Assembly: GCA_023146255.1 (NCBI GenBank)
Contig: JAGLCJ010000010.1
Coordinates: forward strand, 79,653-143,652
DNA length: 64,000 bases
Direction: 5' to 3'
Origin: Alcanivoracaceae bacterium
GTDB taxonomy: Bacteria > Pseudomonadota > Gammaproteobacteria > Pseudomonadales > Alcanivoracaceae
Shown here: positions 44,990 to 53,678 of the stretch, piece by piece
How the letters are laid out: each line of letters opens with the position of its first letter
Numbering within the stretch: position 1 is the stretch's first letter
Position numbers and translations under genes: made by a program
The notes under the pieces: model-generated
What the model was told of the DNA's origin: nothing
Seen by the model: the letters and a program-made list of their open reading frames with translations, nothing else
Database searches by the model: none

Positions 44990-45001
44990 TATGGGTATCG
45001 A

Positions 45002-45196
45002 TCAGCCGCCACCGATTGCATGGACCACCTCGATAACATCGCCGGCGGACAGTTCAAACTGGTCGTGCTTGCTCTTTGGAACAATTTCCTGATTCACTTC
45101 AACAGCCAGCCGGCCGTGCAGCCCAAGGCTGTCGAGCAACTCACGAATGGTGCGACCATCGAACGTATGCGGTTTACCGTTCAGTGTCAGTTGCAT
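45002..45196 (-). CDS. thiS: Sulfur-carrier protein ThiS
   Basis: 64 residues with the ubiquitin-like fold and a C-terminal GG (IGGG, extra Gly last). The thiocarboxylated C-terminus delivers sulfur to ThiG. It begins MQLTLNGKPHTFDGRTI. It lies 16 bp after DUF423 and upstream of thiG. No TPP-riboswitch-like sequence was seen ahead of it. Confidence 0.95.
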   Translation of the reverse strand: MQLTLNGKPHTFDGRTIRELLDSLGLHGRLAVEVNQEIVPKSKHDQFELSAGDVIEVVHAIGGG

Positions 45197-45212
45197 GATC
45201 TTTCCAGATTAA

Positions 45213-45581
45213 TCAGGCGTGGCGCCACAACGCCCACGCCAGCATCAGCCAACCGATAATCATGGCGGTGCCGCCGATCGGCGTCACCGCGCCAAGCCAG
45301 CGCTGACCACTGAGCACCAGCAGATACAGACTGCCACTGAAAATTACCGTGCCGGCAAACAGCGTCCAGCCGGCGGCAACGAAACCGGCATTGCCGAACT
45401 GTTTCGCCAGCACCCCAACCAGCAGCAACGCCAGCGCATGGTGGAAATGATACAGACTTGCGGTGGCCCATGTTTCAAGCAATGCGGCATCAACCCGCGA
45501 CTTTAGCCCATGGGCGCCGAATGCGCCCATGACTACCGCAAGCGCCGCGTTGGCAGCTCCTAACAGAAGCAAGGCCTTCAT
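45213..45581 (-). CDS. DUF423 (YgdD) membrane protein
   Basis: 122 residues, four transmembrane helices. It has the family pattern VVMGAFGAHGLKSR near residue 15 and TASLYHFHHALALLL. Function unknown. Start at 45581 (MKALLLLGAAN) is chosen; the frame extends 16 codons upstream. Overlaps the MAPEG gene by 4 bp. Confidence 0.9.
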   Translation of the reverse strand: MKALLLLGAANAALAVVMGAFGAHGLKSRVDAALLETWATASLYHFHHALALLLVGVLAKQFGNAGFVAAGWTLFAGTVIFSGSLYLLVLSGQRWLGAVTPIGGTAMIIGWLMLAWALWRHA

Positions 45582-45961
45582 GCTGAAACGATAAACAGGG
45601 CAGCAACTGCAGCCATGCCTGCGCCCCATACCAGGGTACGAAGAGTGGCCTTGTCAGCAATATAAAGAATGCCGAACAGCACACGGCTGACCACGAAAGC
45701 GATGGCAAGCCCATCAATGGTGCCCTGAGCCGCAGTGCCGATCTGGTGCGCGACCACCACCGCAACGAAAAACGCAGGGTTAGCCTCAAAGCTGTTCAAC
45801 TGGGCCCAGTGGGCGCGTTTGCGCGGACCCGTCAGCTTTTCCAGAAACTCGCGCGGGTTGTGATTCTGCTTCGGGCCAAAATCGCCATGGAATTTTGCAA
45901 AGCCGGTGAAGGCGTAAGGCAAAAAAATGGCAATCAGTACACACCAGTAGGCAATAGTCAT
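45578..45961 (-). CDS. MAPEG family membrane protein
   Basis: 127 residues with four predicted helices of the MAPEG family (membrane-associated proteins in eicosanoid and glutathione metabolism). RAHWAQLNSFEANPAFFVAV holds the conserved E-x-N-P region. Bacterial members often have glutathione-related activity, unproven here. Overlaps both neighbours by 4 bp, so it is translated with the kappa-GST-like gene upstream, which hints at a glutathione-linked role for the pair. Confidence 0.88.
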   Translation of the reverse strand: MTIAYWCVLIAIFLPYAFTGFAKFHGDFGPKQNHNPREFLEKLTGPRKRAHWAQLNSFEANPAFFVAVVVAHQIGTAAQGTIDGLAIAFVVSRVLFGILYIADKATLRTLVWGAGMAAVAALFIVSA

Positions 45962-47286
45962 GGTCGAATTTCCTCAAGTAGTAGCTTCTCGATTACCGGC
46001 AGACGATCCTGCCCCCATACGGTCACGCCACGCAAACGGAAGGTCGGTACGCCCCAGCTTCCGGCCGCAACCATCTCGTTGCGATTATTCGTCGCCTGCT
46101 CAATCCAGCCATTATCCTTCAGCGCCTGTTGCGCATCGGACCATTTCAGACCCGCAGCTTCGACCACCGACCTTAGTCCCGCATCGTTAGCAACATTGAC
46201 GCCGCGGCTCCAGATTGCCCGGGTCGCCTCCGTTACAAAACGGGCCAGCTTCTTTTCCCTTTCCGCCAGCGGCCAGATTGCCATGCAGCGTTCCACTCCG
46301 GTGCCCACCGGGTCGCAGATCTTGCCAAATGGCACCTGAGCGCGAGCCGCTTCCCGGGCGGCGTCCTTGAGAATATAAAAGCGCTTCGCCGGCGGCACAC
46401 TCAGACCGCGCATCACCATTGGCAAAACCGGTTTGATCTGCAGCGCCAGCTGATAATGCTTGCTCAGCTTCAGCACGCGCTCCAGCGCCAGGTAGGAGTA
46501 GGGGCTGCGGAACGAAAAAAAGAACTCCAGCTTCTCACCCTGAGTGCCCCGCGGCGGTCGGGTCAGGCGAATGCGCCGCCAGGCCATCGCACTTTCCGGC
46601 ATGGCTTCACCACGCTCCCGAGCCAGCCTTTCACGCAAATGATCAAGACGATCCGGCCCCCAGTACCAGACGCCGTCATAGTGCAGCGTGCCGGTCAGGT
46701 AGTGGCCCTCTTCAAGAAAACTGTCACGGCGCGCTTCCAGCTCCTTGCGCGCTTCTTTTTCGGCCATCACATCCGTGCGGGTACCGAGCACATGCACGGC
46801 ATCGATATCACCATTCCAGAGATGGCGGCAAAGTGTCTGTGCCAGTGACAGATAACCAGGATCATCTTCATGGGCCAGCAGAATACGACTGGCGGCAAAA
46901 GCATCGCTGTGCGATGGCGCCGTGCCCGAAGTGAACTGCAGGTTATGCAGCTGGGCAGACAATGCCGCATCGCGAATACTGTATTGCTTGTGCAGCTCCG
47001 GTTCCGGATACATCTCCGAAGGCAGGTGCAATATGGTGCGCGGACGGATACGCAGGCCGGTATCGCGGCTCAGCGCTGACAGTTGCTGCGCCAGTAACCA
47101 GCTGTAGGGGTCGTCAACACGGAAATAGAACACCGCTTCGCGGGGCTTGCTACGCAGTGATCGGCGTAGCGTGATCAGACGCTCGCGCAAATGTGCCAGC
47201 CGCTGATTGGTCAGCAACATGGCCACATAGGGCATCAAAACCGTTCTCAGACTCAATCCCTTCTCCACCAGAACAGGGCGCGGCAT
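45958..47286 (-). CDS. Tandem kappa-GST/HCCA-isomerase-like protein (DsbA fold duplicated)
   Basis: 442 residues with two DsbA-type modules. The first begins VFYFRVDDPYSWLLAQQL (residues ~51-68), the second FFFSFRSPYSYLALERV (~253-269). In both, the redox CxxC is replaced by D/S-PYS, as in kappa GSTs and 2-hydroxychromene-2-carboxylate isomerase, so it is not a disulfide oxidase. The second module ends with AAGSWGVPTFRL, the cis-Pro loop. The ATG at 47286 falls in the loop of a strong hairpin (47276-47297); ATGs at 47235 or 47220 are alternatives. Function unknown. Confidence 0.8.
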   Translation of the reverse strand: MPRPVLVEKGLSLRTVLMPYVAMLLTNQRLAHLRERLITLRRSLRSKPREAVFYFRVDDPYSWLLAQQLSALSRDTGLRIRPRTILHLPSEMYPEPELHKQYSIRDAALSAQLHNLQFTSGTAPSHSDAFAASRILLAHEDDPGYLSLAQTLCRHLWNGDIDAVHVLGTRTDVMAEKEARKELEARRDSFLEEGHYLTGTLHYDGVWYWGPDRLDHLRERLARERGEAMPESAMAWRRIRLTRPPRGTQGEKLEFFFSFRSPYSYLALERVLKLSKHYQLALQIKPVLPMVMRGLSVPPAKRFYILKDAAREAARAQVPFGKICDPVGTGVERCMAIWPLAEREKKLARFVTEATRAIWSRGVNVANDAGLRSVVEAAGLKWSDAQQALKDNGWIEQATNNRNEMVAAGSWGVPTFRLRGVTVWGQDRLPVIEKLLLEEIRP

Positions 47287-47297
47287 TCGCCGCGCCC
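47276..47297. other. Strong hairpin overlapping a possible start codon
   Basis: GGGCGCGGC (47276-47284) and GCCGCGCCC (47289-47297) are exact reverse complements with loop ATTC. On the minus strand the start ATG of the kappa-GST-like gene lies at the loop. Also 14 bp after the ilvD stop; no T-run. Confidence 0.7.
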
Positions 47298-47310
47298 ATG
47301 CACGCGATTA

Positions 47311-49161
47311 TTATTCGATGCCTAACTGTTTGAGATCACGGATCGCGCCACGGTCAGCACTGGTGGTCATCGCCGCATAGGCCTTCAACGCCGTGGATAC
47401 CCTGCGTCGACGTATTTCCTTCGGCTTCCAGGCAAACTTGCCGCGTGCTTCCATTTTACTGCGACGGTGGGCCAGCTCTTCATCCGATACCTTCGCCGCA
47501 ATGGTGCGGCCCGGGATATCGATATGAATGGTGTCGCCTTCCTCGATCAATGCAATCGCACCGCCTTCGGCAGCCTCCGGTGAAGCATGGCCGATCGACA
47601 ACCCGCTGGTACCACCAGAAAAACGACCATCGGTCAGCAGTGCGCAGACCTTGCCCAGCCCTTTCGATTTCAGATAGCTGGTCGGATAGAGCATTTCCTG
47701 CATGCCCGGGCCACCCTTCGGACCTTCGTAACGAATTACTACCACGTCACCGGCAACAACCTGGTCGGCAAGAATGGCTTTCACGGCGGAATCCTGAGAT
47801 TCAAAGATCCGCGCCCGACCGGTGAACACCAGAATCGATTCGTCAACGCCGGCAGTTTTAACGATGCAGCCACGCTCGGCAATGTTGCCGTACAACACGG
47901 CAAGACCGCCGTCCTGGCTGTAGGCGTGCTCCTTCGAACGGATGCAGCCGTTTTCACGATCCATATCCAGTGACGGCCAGCGCGTGCTCTGGGAAAACGC
48001 CGTTTGCGTCGGAATGCCTGCCGGGCCGGCGCTGTAGAATTTCAGCACTGACTCATCCTTGCTGCGCATGATGTCCCACTTCTCCAGCGCCGCACTCATG
48101 GTCGGCGAATGCACAGTGGGATTGTCACGATGCAGCAGGCCAGCACGGTCAAGTTCGCCGAGAATCGCCATCACGCCACCGGCGCGATGCACGTCTTCCA
48201 TGTGGTATTTCTGTGTTGCCGGAGCGACTTTTGACAGGCAGGGAACACGACGCGACATGCGATCAATATCGGCCATGGTGAAATCTACTTCGCCTTCCTG
48301 GGCAGCCGCCAGAAGGTGCAGCACGGTATTGGTGGACCCGCCCATGGCGATATCCAGAGCAATGGCATTCTCAAAGGCCTTGAAGTTGGCGATGTTGCGC
48401 GGCAGCACGGATTCATCGTTCTGCTCGTAGTAACGCTTGCACAGCTCCACCGCCAGACGACCGGCCTCAAGGAACAGCTGCTCGCGATCACTATGGGTAG
48501 CCAATGTCGAGCCATTACCCGGCAACGACAGACCCAGAGCCTCCGTCAGGCAGTTCATCGAGTTCGCCGTAAACATGCCGGAACAGGAACCACAGGTCGG
48601 GCAGGCGCTGCGCTCATACTCGGCAACCGTGGCGTCATCGACGCTATCGTCCGCCGCAACAACCATGGCATCGACCAGGTCCAGCTTGTGCTCGCCAAGC
48701 TTGGTCTTGCCGGCTTCCATCGGTCCGCCGGAAACAAACACCACCGGAATATTCAGGCGCATTGCCGCCATCAACATGCCCGGGGTGATCTTGTCGCAGT
48801 TGGAAATGCAGACAATGGCATCGGCGCAGTGCGCATTCACCATGTACTCGACGCTGTCGGCAATGATGTCGCGGCTTGGCAGCGAATAAAGCATGCCGTC
48901 ATGGCCCATGGCGATGCCGTCATCCACCGCAATGGTGTTGAACTCTTTGGCCACGCCGCCAGCTTTCTCGACTTCACGAGCTACCAGCTGACCCAGATCT
49001 TTCAGATGTACGTGGCCCGGCACGAACTGGGTAAAGGAGTTGGAAATGGCAATAATCGGCTTGCCGAAGTCTCCATCTTTCATACCGGTGGCGCGCCACA
49101 AGGCACGGGCGCCAGCCATGTTGCGGCCATGGGTCGAGGTTTTCGAACGATAATCGGGCAT
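47311..49161 (-). CDS. ilvD: Dihydroxy-acid dehydratase
   Basis: 616 residues (E. coli 616). Fe-S enzyme of valine/isoleucine synthesis. Cluster cysteines: CISNCDKITPGM and CPTCGSCSGMFTANSMNC. Also GGSTNTVLHLLA and the C-terminal TDGRFSGGTSGLSIGHASPEAA. Upstream argA on the same strand ends 8 bp before the ilvD start, so transcription is probably shared although the pathways differ. Confidence 0.97.
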   Translation of the reverse strand: MPDYRSKTSTHGRNMAGARALWRATGMKDGDFGKPIIAISNSFTQFVPGHVHLKDLGQLVAREVEKAGGVAKEFNTIAVDDGIAMGHDGMLYSLPSRDIIADSVEYMVNAHCADAIVCISNCDKITPGMLMAAMRLNIPVVFVSGGPMEAGKTKLGEHKLDLVDAMVVAADDSVDDATVAEYERSACPTCGSCSGMFTANSMNCLTEALGLSLPGNGSTLATHSDREQLFLEAGRLAVELCKRYYEQNDESVLPRNIANFKAFENAIALDIAMGGSTNTVLHLLAAAQEGEVDFTMADIDRMSRRVPCLSKVAPATQKYHMEDVHRAGGVMAILGELDRAGLLHRDNPTVHSPTMSAALEKWDIMRSKDESVLKFYSAGPAGIPTQTAFSQSTRWPSLDMDRENGCIRSKEHAYSQDGGLAVLYGNIAERGCIVKTAGVDESILVFTGRARIFESQDSAVKAILADQVVAGDVVVIRYEGPKGGPGMQEMLYPTSYLKSKGLGKVCALLTDGRFSGGTSGLSIGHASPEAAEGGAIALIEEGDTIHIDIPGRTIAAKVSDEELAHRRSKMEARGKFAWKPKEIRRRRVSTALKAYAAMTTSADRGAIRDLKQLGIE

Positions 49162-49169
49162 GACAGACC

Positions 49170-50486
49170 TCAGAGGGGTTTTCTGAATACCTTTGAATTG
49201 CGCTGAAAGTTGTACAGCGATTTTTTCTCACCGGGGAGATCGTCAACACTGGCAGGCTTGAAGCCGAGCTCCTGGAACCAGTGCGCCGTCTGCGTGGTGA
49301 GCACGAACAGCTCGCGGATACCCTGCTGGATAGCCCGCTTCTCAATATGCTCAAGCATCTTCCGGCCGCGTTTGCTATTGCGGTAATCCGGATGTACCGC
49401 GACGCAAGCCAGCTCGCCGAGTTTGCCGTCGTCAAACGGATACAGTGCGGCGCAGCCAATCACCATGCCGTCACGTTCAATGATGGTGAAGCGCTTGATC
49501 TCGTTTTCCAGCAACTCACGCGAGCGCCGCACCAGCACACCGGCAGTCTCCAGCGGCTCGATCAGCTCAAGCACACCACCAACATCCTCAATGTAGGCAC
49601 CGCGAACGTTTTCATACATTTCCCGGGTCACCAGCGTGCCGCAACCATCGCGGGTAAACAATTCACGCAACAGCGCGCCGTCATCGCGGAAATTGACCAG
49701 ATGGGCTCGCGCCACTCCATTACTGGCGGCGTGACAGGCGGCGGTCAGCTGCCGCTCGGTGTTGTCGTGCTTGATAACCTCCCTTGCCAGCAACTGACCA
49801 GCTTCCTGCGGTGACATTTCCCGCAGCAGCGCACCGGTCTCGTCGGTTACGCCAGCGCTGTCGCCCATGAAAATAATCTTGTCGGCTTTTAACGCAATAG
49901 CAGCGGTGGAGGCGACTTCTTCCGAATTCAGGTTAAATAGCTCGCCAGTGGGCGAACAGCCGATCGGCGACAGCAACACAATGTTGCCGCCCTCAAGCTG
50001 CTTCTGGATCGCCTCGACCTGTAGCCGGCGTACTTCACCGGTGTGCTGATAGTCAAAGCCACCGCGCACGCCCACCGGCTTGGCGATGACAAAATTGCCG
50101 CAGACCACCTGAATGCTGGCGTTGTGCATCGGTGAGTTGGCCAGCCCCATGGAGAACAAACCTTCAATCCGCAGCCGGATCGCACCGACCGCATCAAGCA
50201 CCGCCTCCAGCGCGGCACTGTCGGTAATCCGGGTGTGATGCTCAAAGCGGGTTTCGACACCGCGTACAGCAAGGCGGGCAGAAATCTGCGGCCGGGCGCC
50301 ATGCACCAGCACCAGACGGATACCCAGCGAGTTCATCAGCGCCAGATCGTGAACGATATGGTGGAAACCCGCCTCTTCGACCGCCTCCCCGGAGATCATG
50401 ACCACAAAGGTCCGGCCCCGATGCGCGTTGATATATGGCGAGGAATTGCGAAACCAGCTTGTGTAGTCCCGGTTCTGATCAGTCAT
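49170..50486 (-). CDS. argA: N-acetylglutamate synthase (ArgA type)
   Basis: 438 residues. N-terminal amino-acid-kinase-like domain (1-~285): FVVMISGEAVEEAGF, VHGARPQISARL and LLSPIGCSPTGELFNL. C-terminal GNAT domain (~290-430): IERDGMVIGCAALYPF and ACVAVHPDYRNSKRGRKML, the acetyl-CoA loop. First step of arginine synthesis; kinase domain gives arginine feedback. First gene of argA-ilvD. Confidence 0.96.
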   Translation of the reverse strand: MTDQNRDYTSWFRNSSPYINAHRGRTFVVMISGEAVEEAGFHHIVHDLALMNSLGIRLVLVHGARPQISARLAVRGVETRFEHHTRITDSAALEAVLDAVGAIRLRIEGLFSMGLANSPMHNASIQVVCGNFVIAKPVGVRGGFDYQHTGEVRRLQVEAIQKQLEGGNIVLLSPIGCSPTGELFNLNSEEVASTAAIALKADKIIFMGDSAGVTDETGALLREMSPQEAGQLLAREVIKHDNTERQLTAACHAASNGVARAHLVNFRDDGALLRELFTRDGCGTLVTREMYENVRGAYIEDVGGVLELIEPLETAGVLVRRSRELLENEIKRFTIIERDGMVIGCAALYPFDDGKLGELACVAVHPDYRNSKRGRKMLEHIEKRAIQQGIRELFVLTTQTAHWFQELGFKPASVDDLPGEKKSLYNFQRNSKVFRKPL

Positions 50487-50573
50487 GGTCGGTCTGGGCA
50501 GAAAATGTGGTCGGAGTATAGCAAGGGTGGCGCCGTTCCGCGCCTGCGCAGGTGCGGGTTTGCCGGCGGGTCG

Positions 50574-51056
50574 TCAGGGACTGATACCAGCAAATGCCCG
50601 TTCGTTGTAAAGGTGCTCGATTACCCGCACCAGCTTCAGCTTGCCGGCGTCGGCATGGCGGGGATTGAACAGGGCACTTCGCTCAAGGCCACCGGCGACC
50701 GCGCAACTCGGCACCGTCAGGATCAAGCCGCTTCCGGCCTCCAGCCAGGCATCCCCCAGCGCTTGCGTGGCGCGGGGCCAGGGATACTCTGCCCATCCGT
50801 GCGGCAAGCGATCATCAGGCAATGCGTCCACCGATACGCTATCAGGCAGCTGATACACCCCCAGTCTGTAGCTGGCAGGAATCAGCCGAGGCGAGGGCAG
50901 GTAATGTGCCATCTCCAGCAATGCAACAGCAGCCGAGCAAGCAAAGTAAAGGGCCGGGCGGCCTGCCGAGTTCCAGCGAGCGCCATCCTGATAACTGGCG
51001 CCTAATCCGTCAAACTGCTCAAGCCGCGATTCAGGACAGATGCGAAACAGCTGCAT
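50574..51056 (-). CDS. RES-domain toxin
   Basis: 160 residues of the RES family: toxins that degrade NAD+ (NAD+ phosphorylase in mycobacterial MbcT). The name-giving residues appear as R5 (MQLFRI), the Glu in AVALLEMAHYL, and Ser in GLERSALFNPRH; YFACSAAVALLE and RWNSAGRPALYFA are typical. GTG/ATG start overlaps the antitoxin stop by one base. Downstream partner of the Xre/MbcA/ParS antitoxin. Confidence 0.92.
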   Translation of the reverse strand: MQLFRICPESRLEQFDGLGASYQDGARWNSAGRPALYFACSAAVALLEMAHYLPSPRLIPASYRLGVYQLPDSVSVDALPDDRLPHGWAEYPWPRATQALGDAWLEAGSGLILTVPSCAVAGGLERSALFNPRHADAGKLKLVRVIEHLYNERAFAGISP

Positions 51057-51484
51057 CAGCTGAATTCACCGTACTCAATTCTGCGCAGCACCTGCCTGAC
51101 CCAGCGGCGCCCCTCAAAGGTGTCAAAGAGATCCACCGGCTTTTCACCGGCCAGCGCCGGTAACGGCGTGTCCAGCCACTGCTGGGCAGTGTCGATATCA
51201 CCCCAGATACGGATCGCCTCGACGAAGATCCGCAGCGCATCCAGCACCTCTTCGGAATCCTCCGGGCTCAGGGTTTTACGCTTGTAGAAACGGCTGAGGT
51301 TGGGCGAGGTGGTATGCAGCAAACGGATAAACAGTTCGCGATTGCCGAGCAGGTCGATGGCGCCCTTTACCACCGAACCGGGAATACCCTGACGTACCTG
51401 ACGAATATAGTCGGCCCGGTCCTCAAGCACCCCTTCGGGCAAGGACAGCTGCCGATACAGATCAACGGCAAATGCAGGTTGCAT
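51056..51484 (-). CDS. Xre/MbcA/ParS-type antitoxin (DUF2384)
   Basis: 142 residues. DUF2384 C-terminal region (residues ~75-140): VEAIRIWGDIDTAQQWLDTPLPAL and GEKPVDLFDTFEGRRWV, which is the toxin-contacting domain; the N-terminal helices carry the Xre-like DNA-binding part (GIPGSVVKGAIDLLGNRELF). It should bind both its RES toxin and its own promoter. Its start is followed upstream by a pyrimidine-rich leader. Confidence 0.92.
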   Translation of the reverse strand: MQPAFAVDLYRQLSLPEGVLEDRADYIRQVRQGIPGSVVKGAIDLLGNRELFIRLLHTTSPNLSRFYKRKTLSPEDSEEVLDALRIFVEAIRIWGDIDTAQQWLDTPLPALAGEKPVDLFDTFEGRRWVRQVLRRIEYGEFS

Positions 51485-51630
51485 GGTGGCTCCCCGGGCA
51501 AAGCGCCCTCCGCATCACAATGATTAGCATTGTGCATCATGGTGATTTTTCAGGCAAACGGAGCCGACGACCGGATCAGTCAGGAAACGTTAAATCAGGA
51601 GGGGTATGGCGGGTAACACAGAAGGGGGTA

Positions 51631-51662
51631 TAAAACCCCGATGCGGCAAGCCGCATCGGGGT
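51631..51662 (-). terminator. Intrinsic terminator of the cold-shock gene
   Basis: On the minus strand CCCCGATGCGG pairs with CCGCATCGGGG (11-bp stem, 51651-51661 with 51636-51646), loop of four, followed by TTTTA. Confidence 0.9.
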
Positions 51663-51671
51663 GGGTACAGC

Positions 51672-51878
51672 TTAGGCCGGAACGACGTTCTCAGCCTGCG
51701 GGCCTTTCTGGCCCTGGGTCACGGTAAAGGTGACTGCCTGGCCTTCGGCCAGAGTCTTGAAACCGTTGCCCTGAATGGCAGAGAAATGGACGAAAACGTC
51801 CGGGCCATTAGCCTGCTGGATAAAGCCAAAGCCTTTAGCTTCGTTGAACCATTTTACGGTGCCGGTAGTGGTAGCCAT
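51672..51878 (-). CDS. Cold-shock domain protein (CspA family)
   Basis: 68 residues, a single OB-fold. The RNA-binding motifs are GFGFIQQ (RNP1) and VFVHFS (RNP2). These bind single-stranded RNA or DNA and relieve structure in mRNA. A large upstream inverted repeat lies in the 343-bp gap before the divergent gene and could be in its leader; long, structured leaders control cspA-type genes. Ends with a strong terminator. Confidence 0.96.
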   Translation of the reverse strand: MATTTGTVKWFNEAKGFGFIQQANGPDVFVHFSAIQGNGFKTLAEGQAVTFTVTQGQKGPQAENVVPA

Positions 51879-52046
51879 TGCAAATTTCCTTTCTTGGAAC
51901 TGGGTTGTGCCTCTTCAAATCACAGGCAAGCCAATGATTTTACGGGCGATTGTTTGCGCGGGAGGGTTAGCCAGGTATGTACAAGACGGGAACTGCGATG
52001 GAGCTGCCGACATCTTTTGAGCATAGATGGACTGGTTTTCTCGTGC

Positions 52047-52162
52047 GGGAGCCAGTCTACGCTGATTGCAGTGGGAGTCAATCTGATTCGCTGCGCGGCG
52101 CTGCCAGACCAATTGGCCTGAATGGCCGAGCCACTGACATTGACTCCACAGCGCTGGCTCCC
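52047..52162. repeat. 116-bp interrupted inverted repeat upstream of the csp gene
   Basis: Outer arms GGGAGCCAG (52047-52055) and CTGGCTCCC (52154-52162) are exact complements; inner arms GTGGGAGTCAAT (52071-52082) and ATTGACTCCAC (52139-52149) pair with one bulge. Between them there is a small region that also contains CCAATTGG. Position between csp (ends at 51878 on the minus strand) and the gene at 52222 means it can be a mobile repeat or an expression-control structure. The rest of this 343-bp gap shows nothing else. Confidence 0.7.
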
Positions 52163-52221
52163 TACCTTGAGTGAACATATGTTTACAGATGCTATGTCCA
52201 TCAGCGTTCAGGGAGAACAGC

Positions 52222-53088
52222 ATGACCAGACAACAGCAGCCTCATACCCCCTACGACAGTGCGCGCCGGATTATCCCGACCCAGCGCAACCTTCACTTCA
52301 ATGTCCCGGCGGAGCAGATTGCGAGCTGGAACAACCACAGCATGCACCTCTCCCATTTTCTCAACAGCCTGTCGATCTTCTTTCCGGTTGGAGAGCGGTT
52401 CTTCATCGACAGTGTGCGCAACTACCGGGATGCGATTGCCGACCCGGACCTCAAGCGGGCGGTGAAAGCCTTTATCGGCCAGGAAGCCATGCACGGCCGC
52501 GAACACGAACAGTACAATGAAGCGCTTTTCCGCAGAGTTCCTGCCGCCAGAGCGATGGAGAAAATGGTCGATCGCCTTCTCCGCCTGGTGCAGAAACTGC
52601 CGAAATCATCGCAGCTATCCACCACCATTGCGCTGGAGCATTTCACCGCCATTCTCGCCGATGCGCTGTTGAATGAACCGCGCATTCTGGAGAATGCCGA
52701 ACCGCATTATGCACGCCTGTGGATCTGGCATGCACTGGAAGAAACCGAGCATAAATCCGTCGCTTTTGATGTTTGGCTGGCTGTGCGCGGTCGCGGACCA
52801 CTTGCATACTTGCAACGCAGCATGGGCCTGATTGTGGCAACCATCATCTTCTGGGCCATCGCCATACCGTTTTACTTGCGGATTCTTGGCCACGAAAGGC
52901 AGCTTTCCAATGCCCGCGGCTGGCGAGAAATCTTGCGTTATGCCTTCGGCGAGATAGGCGTGCTACGAAAGCTGGTTCGGCCATGGGCAGATTATTTCCG
53001 GCCTTCGTTTCATCCCTGGGATCACGACAACCAACATCAACTGGCCAGGCTGAAATCACTGACCAACGAACTGGAGCGGGTTGCCTGA
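52222..53088 (+). CDS. Metal-dependent hydrolase-like protein (PF10118 family)
   Basis: 288 residues. Residues ~50-200 have the His/Glu pattern of the family: FIGQEAMHGREHEQYNE, ALEHFTAILADALL and LWIWHALEETEHKSVAFD. These E/H motifs suggest a di-iron ferritin-like site rather than a classical hydrolase. A hydrophobic helix near residues ~205-230 (MGLIVATIIFWAIAI) suggests membrane attachment. ATG at 52222 with GGGAGA 5 bp upstream. Followed after 2 bp by a chalcone-isomerase-like gene. Confidence 0.85.
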   Translation: MTRQQQPHTPYDSARRIIPTQRNLHFNVPAEQIASWNNHSMHLSHFLNSLSIFFPVGERFFIDSVRNYRDAIADPDLKRAVKAFIGQEAMHGREHEQYNEALFRRVPAARAMEKMVDRLLRLVQKLPKSSQLSTTIALEHFTAILADALLNEPRILENAEPHYARLWIWHALEETEHKSVAFDVWLAVRGRGPLAYLQRSMGLIVATIIFWAIAIPFYLRILGHERQLSNARGWREILRYAFGEIGVLRKLVRPWADYFRPSFHPWDHDNQHQLARLKSLTNELERVA

Positions 53089-53090
53089 GA

Positions 53091-53654
53091 GTGCTTTTAC
53101 GAATTTTTCTTCTGTTGCTTCTGGTTGCCGGCGAGGCCGATGCCAGGCAGGTTGGTGGCATGAATTTTCCGGAATCAATGGTGGTTAACAATAGAACCTT
53201 GACGCTTAATGGCGCGGGCGTGCGCAGTAAGTACTTTCTGGATGTTTATGCCGTAGGACTTTATCTGCCGGAAGCGTCACAAAACCCCGGCGATATCATT
53301 CGCGCCGATGAACCGCAGATAATCAGGCTGGCTATTACATCTTCACACATCAGCAAGGACCGGCTGACAGATTCGATCGAGGAGGGCATTCGCTTATCCG
53401 CCGGCAAGGACTACCCGCGCTACCAGCCAATGCTTGAAGAGCTGTGGACAGCGCTGGACTTTGAAGTACGGATCGGTGATGTGTTCGAGTTTATCTACAT
53501 CCCCGGCAACGGAACGGCATTCATGATGAACGGCGAAGAGCTCCGGGTATTGCAGGATTTCCAATTCAAGAAGGTGCTATTTGGCATCTGGTTAGGAGAA
53601 GAGCCCATTCAGCGATCGGTCAAGACCGAGCTGCTGTCGCCACGGTCATACTGA
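53091..53654 (+). CDS. Chalcone-isomerase-like secreted protein
   Basis: 187 residues; GTG start. A signal peptide (LLRIFLLLLLVAGEADA) precedes a chalcone-isomerase-like domain: LNGAGVRSKYFLDVYAVGLYL and a late KKVLFGIWLGEEPIQ. Bacterial members bind fatty acids or act in unknown roles; isomerase activity on flavonoids is not expected. Cotranscribed with the PF10118 gene; start codon 2 bp after its stop. Confidence 0.85.
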   Translation: MLLRIFLLLLLVAGEADARQVGGMNFPESMVVNNRTLTLNGAGVRSKYFLDVYAVGLYLPEASQNPGDIIRADEPQIIRLAITSSHISKDRLTDSIEEGIRLSAGKDYPRYQPMLEELWTALDFEVRIGDVFEFIYIPGNGTAFMMNGEELRVLQDFQFKKVLFGIWLGEEPIQRSVKTELLSPRSY

Positions 53655-53678
53655 AAGCAGGCGACGCAGCCGGGGGCC

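Noticed and set aside
44890..45001. TPP riboswitch before the thiamine genes
   Set aside because: The gap before thiG holds a REP-like half element; no TPP-riboswitch core was seen there or before thiS.
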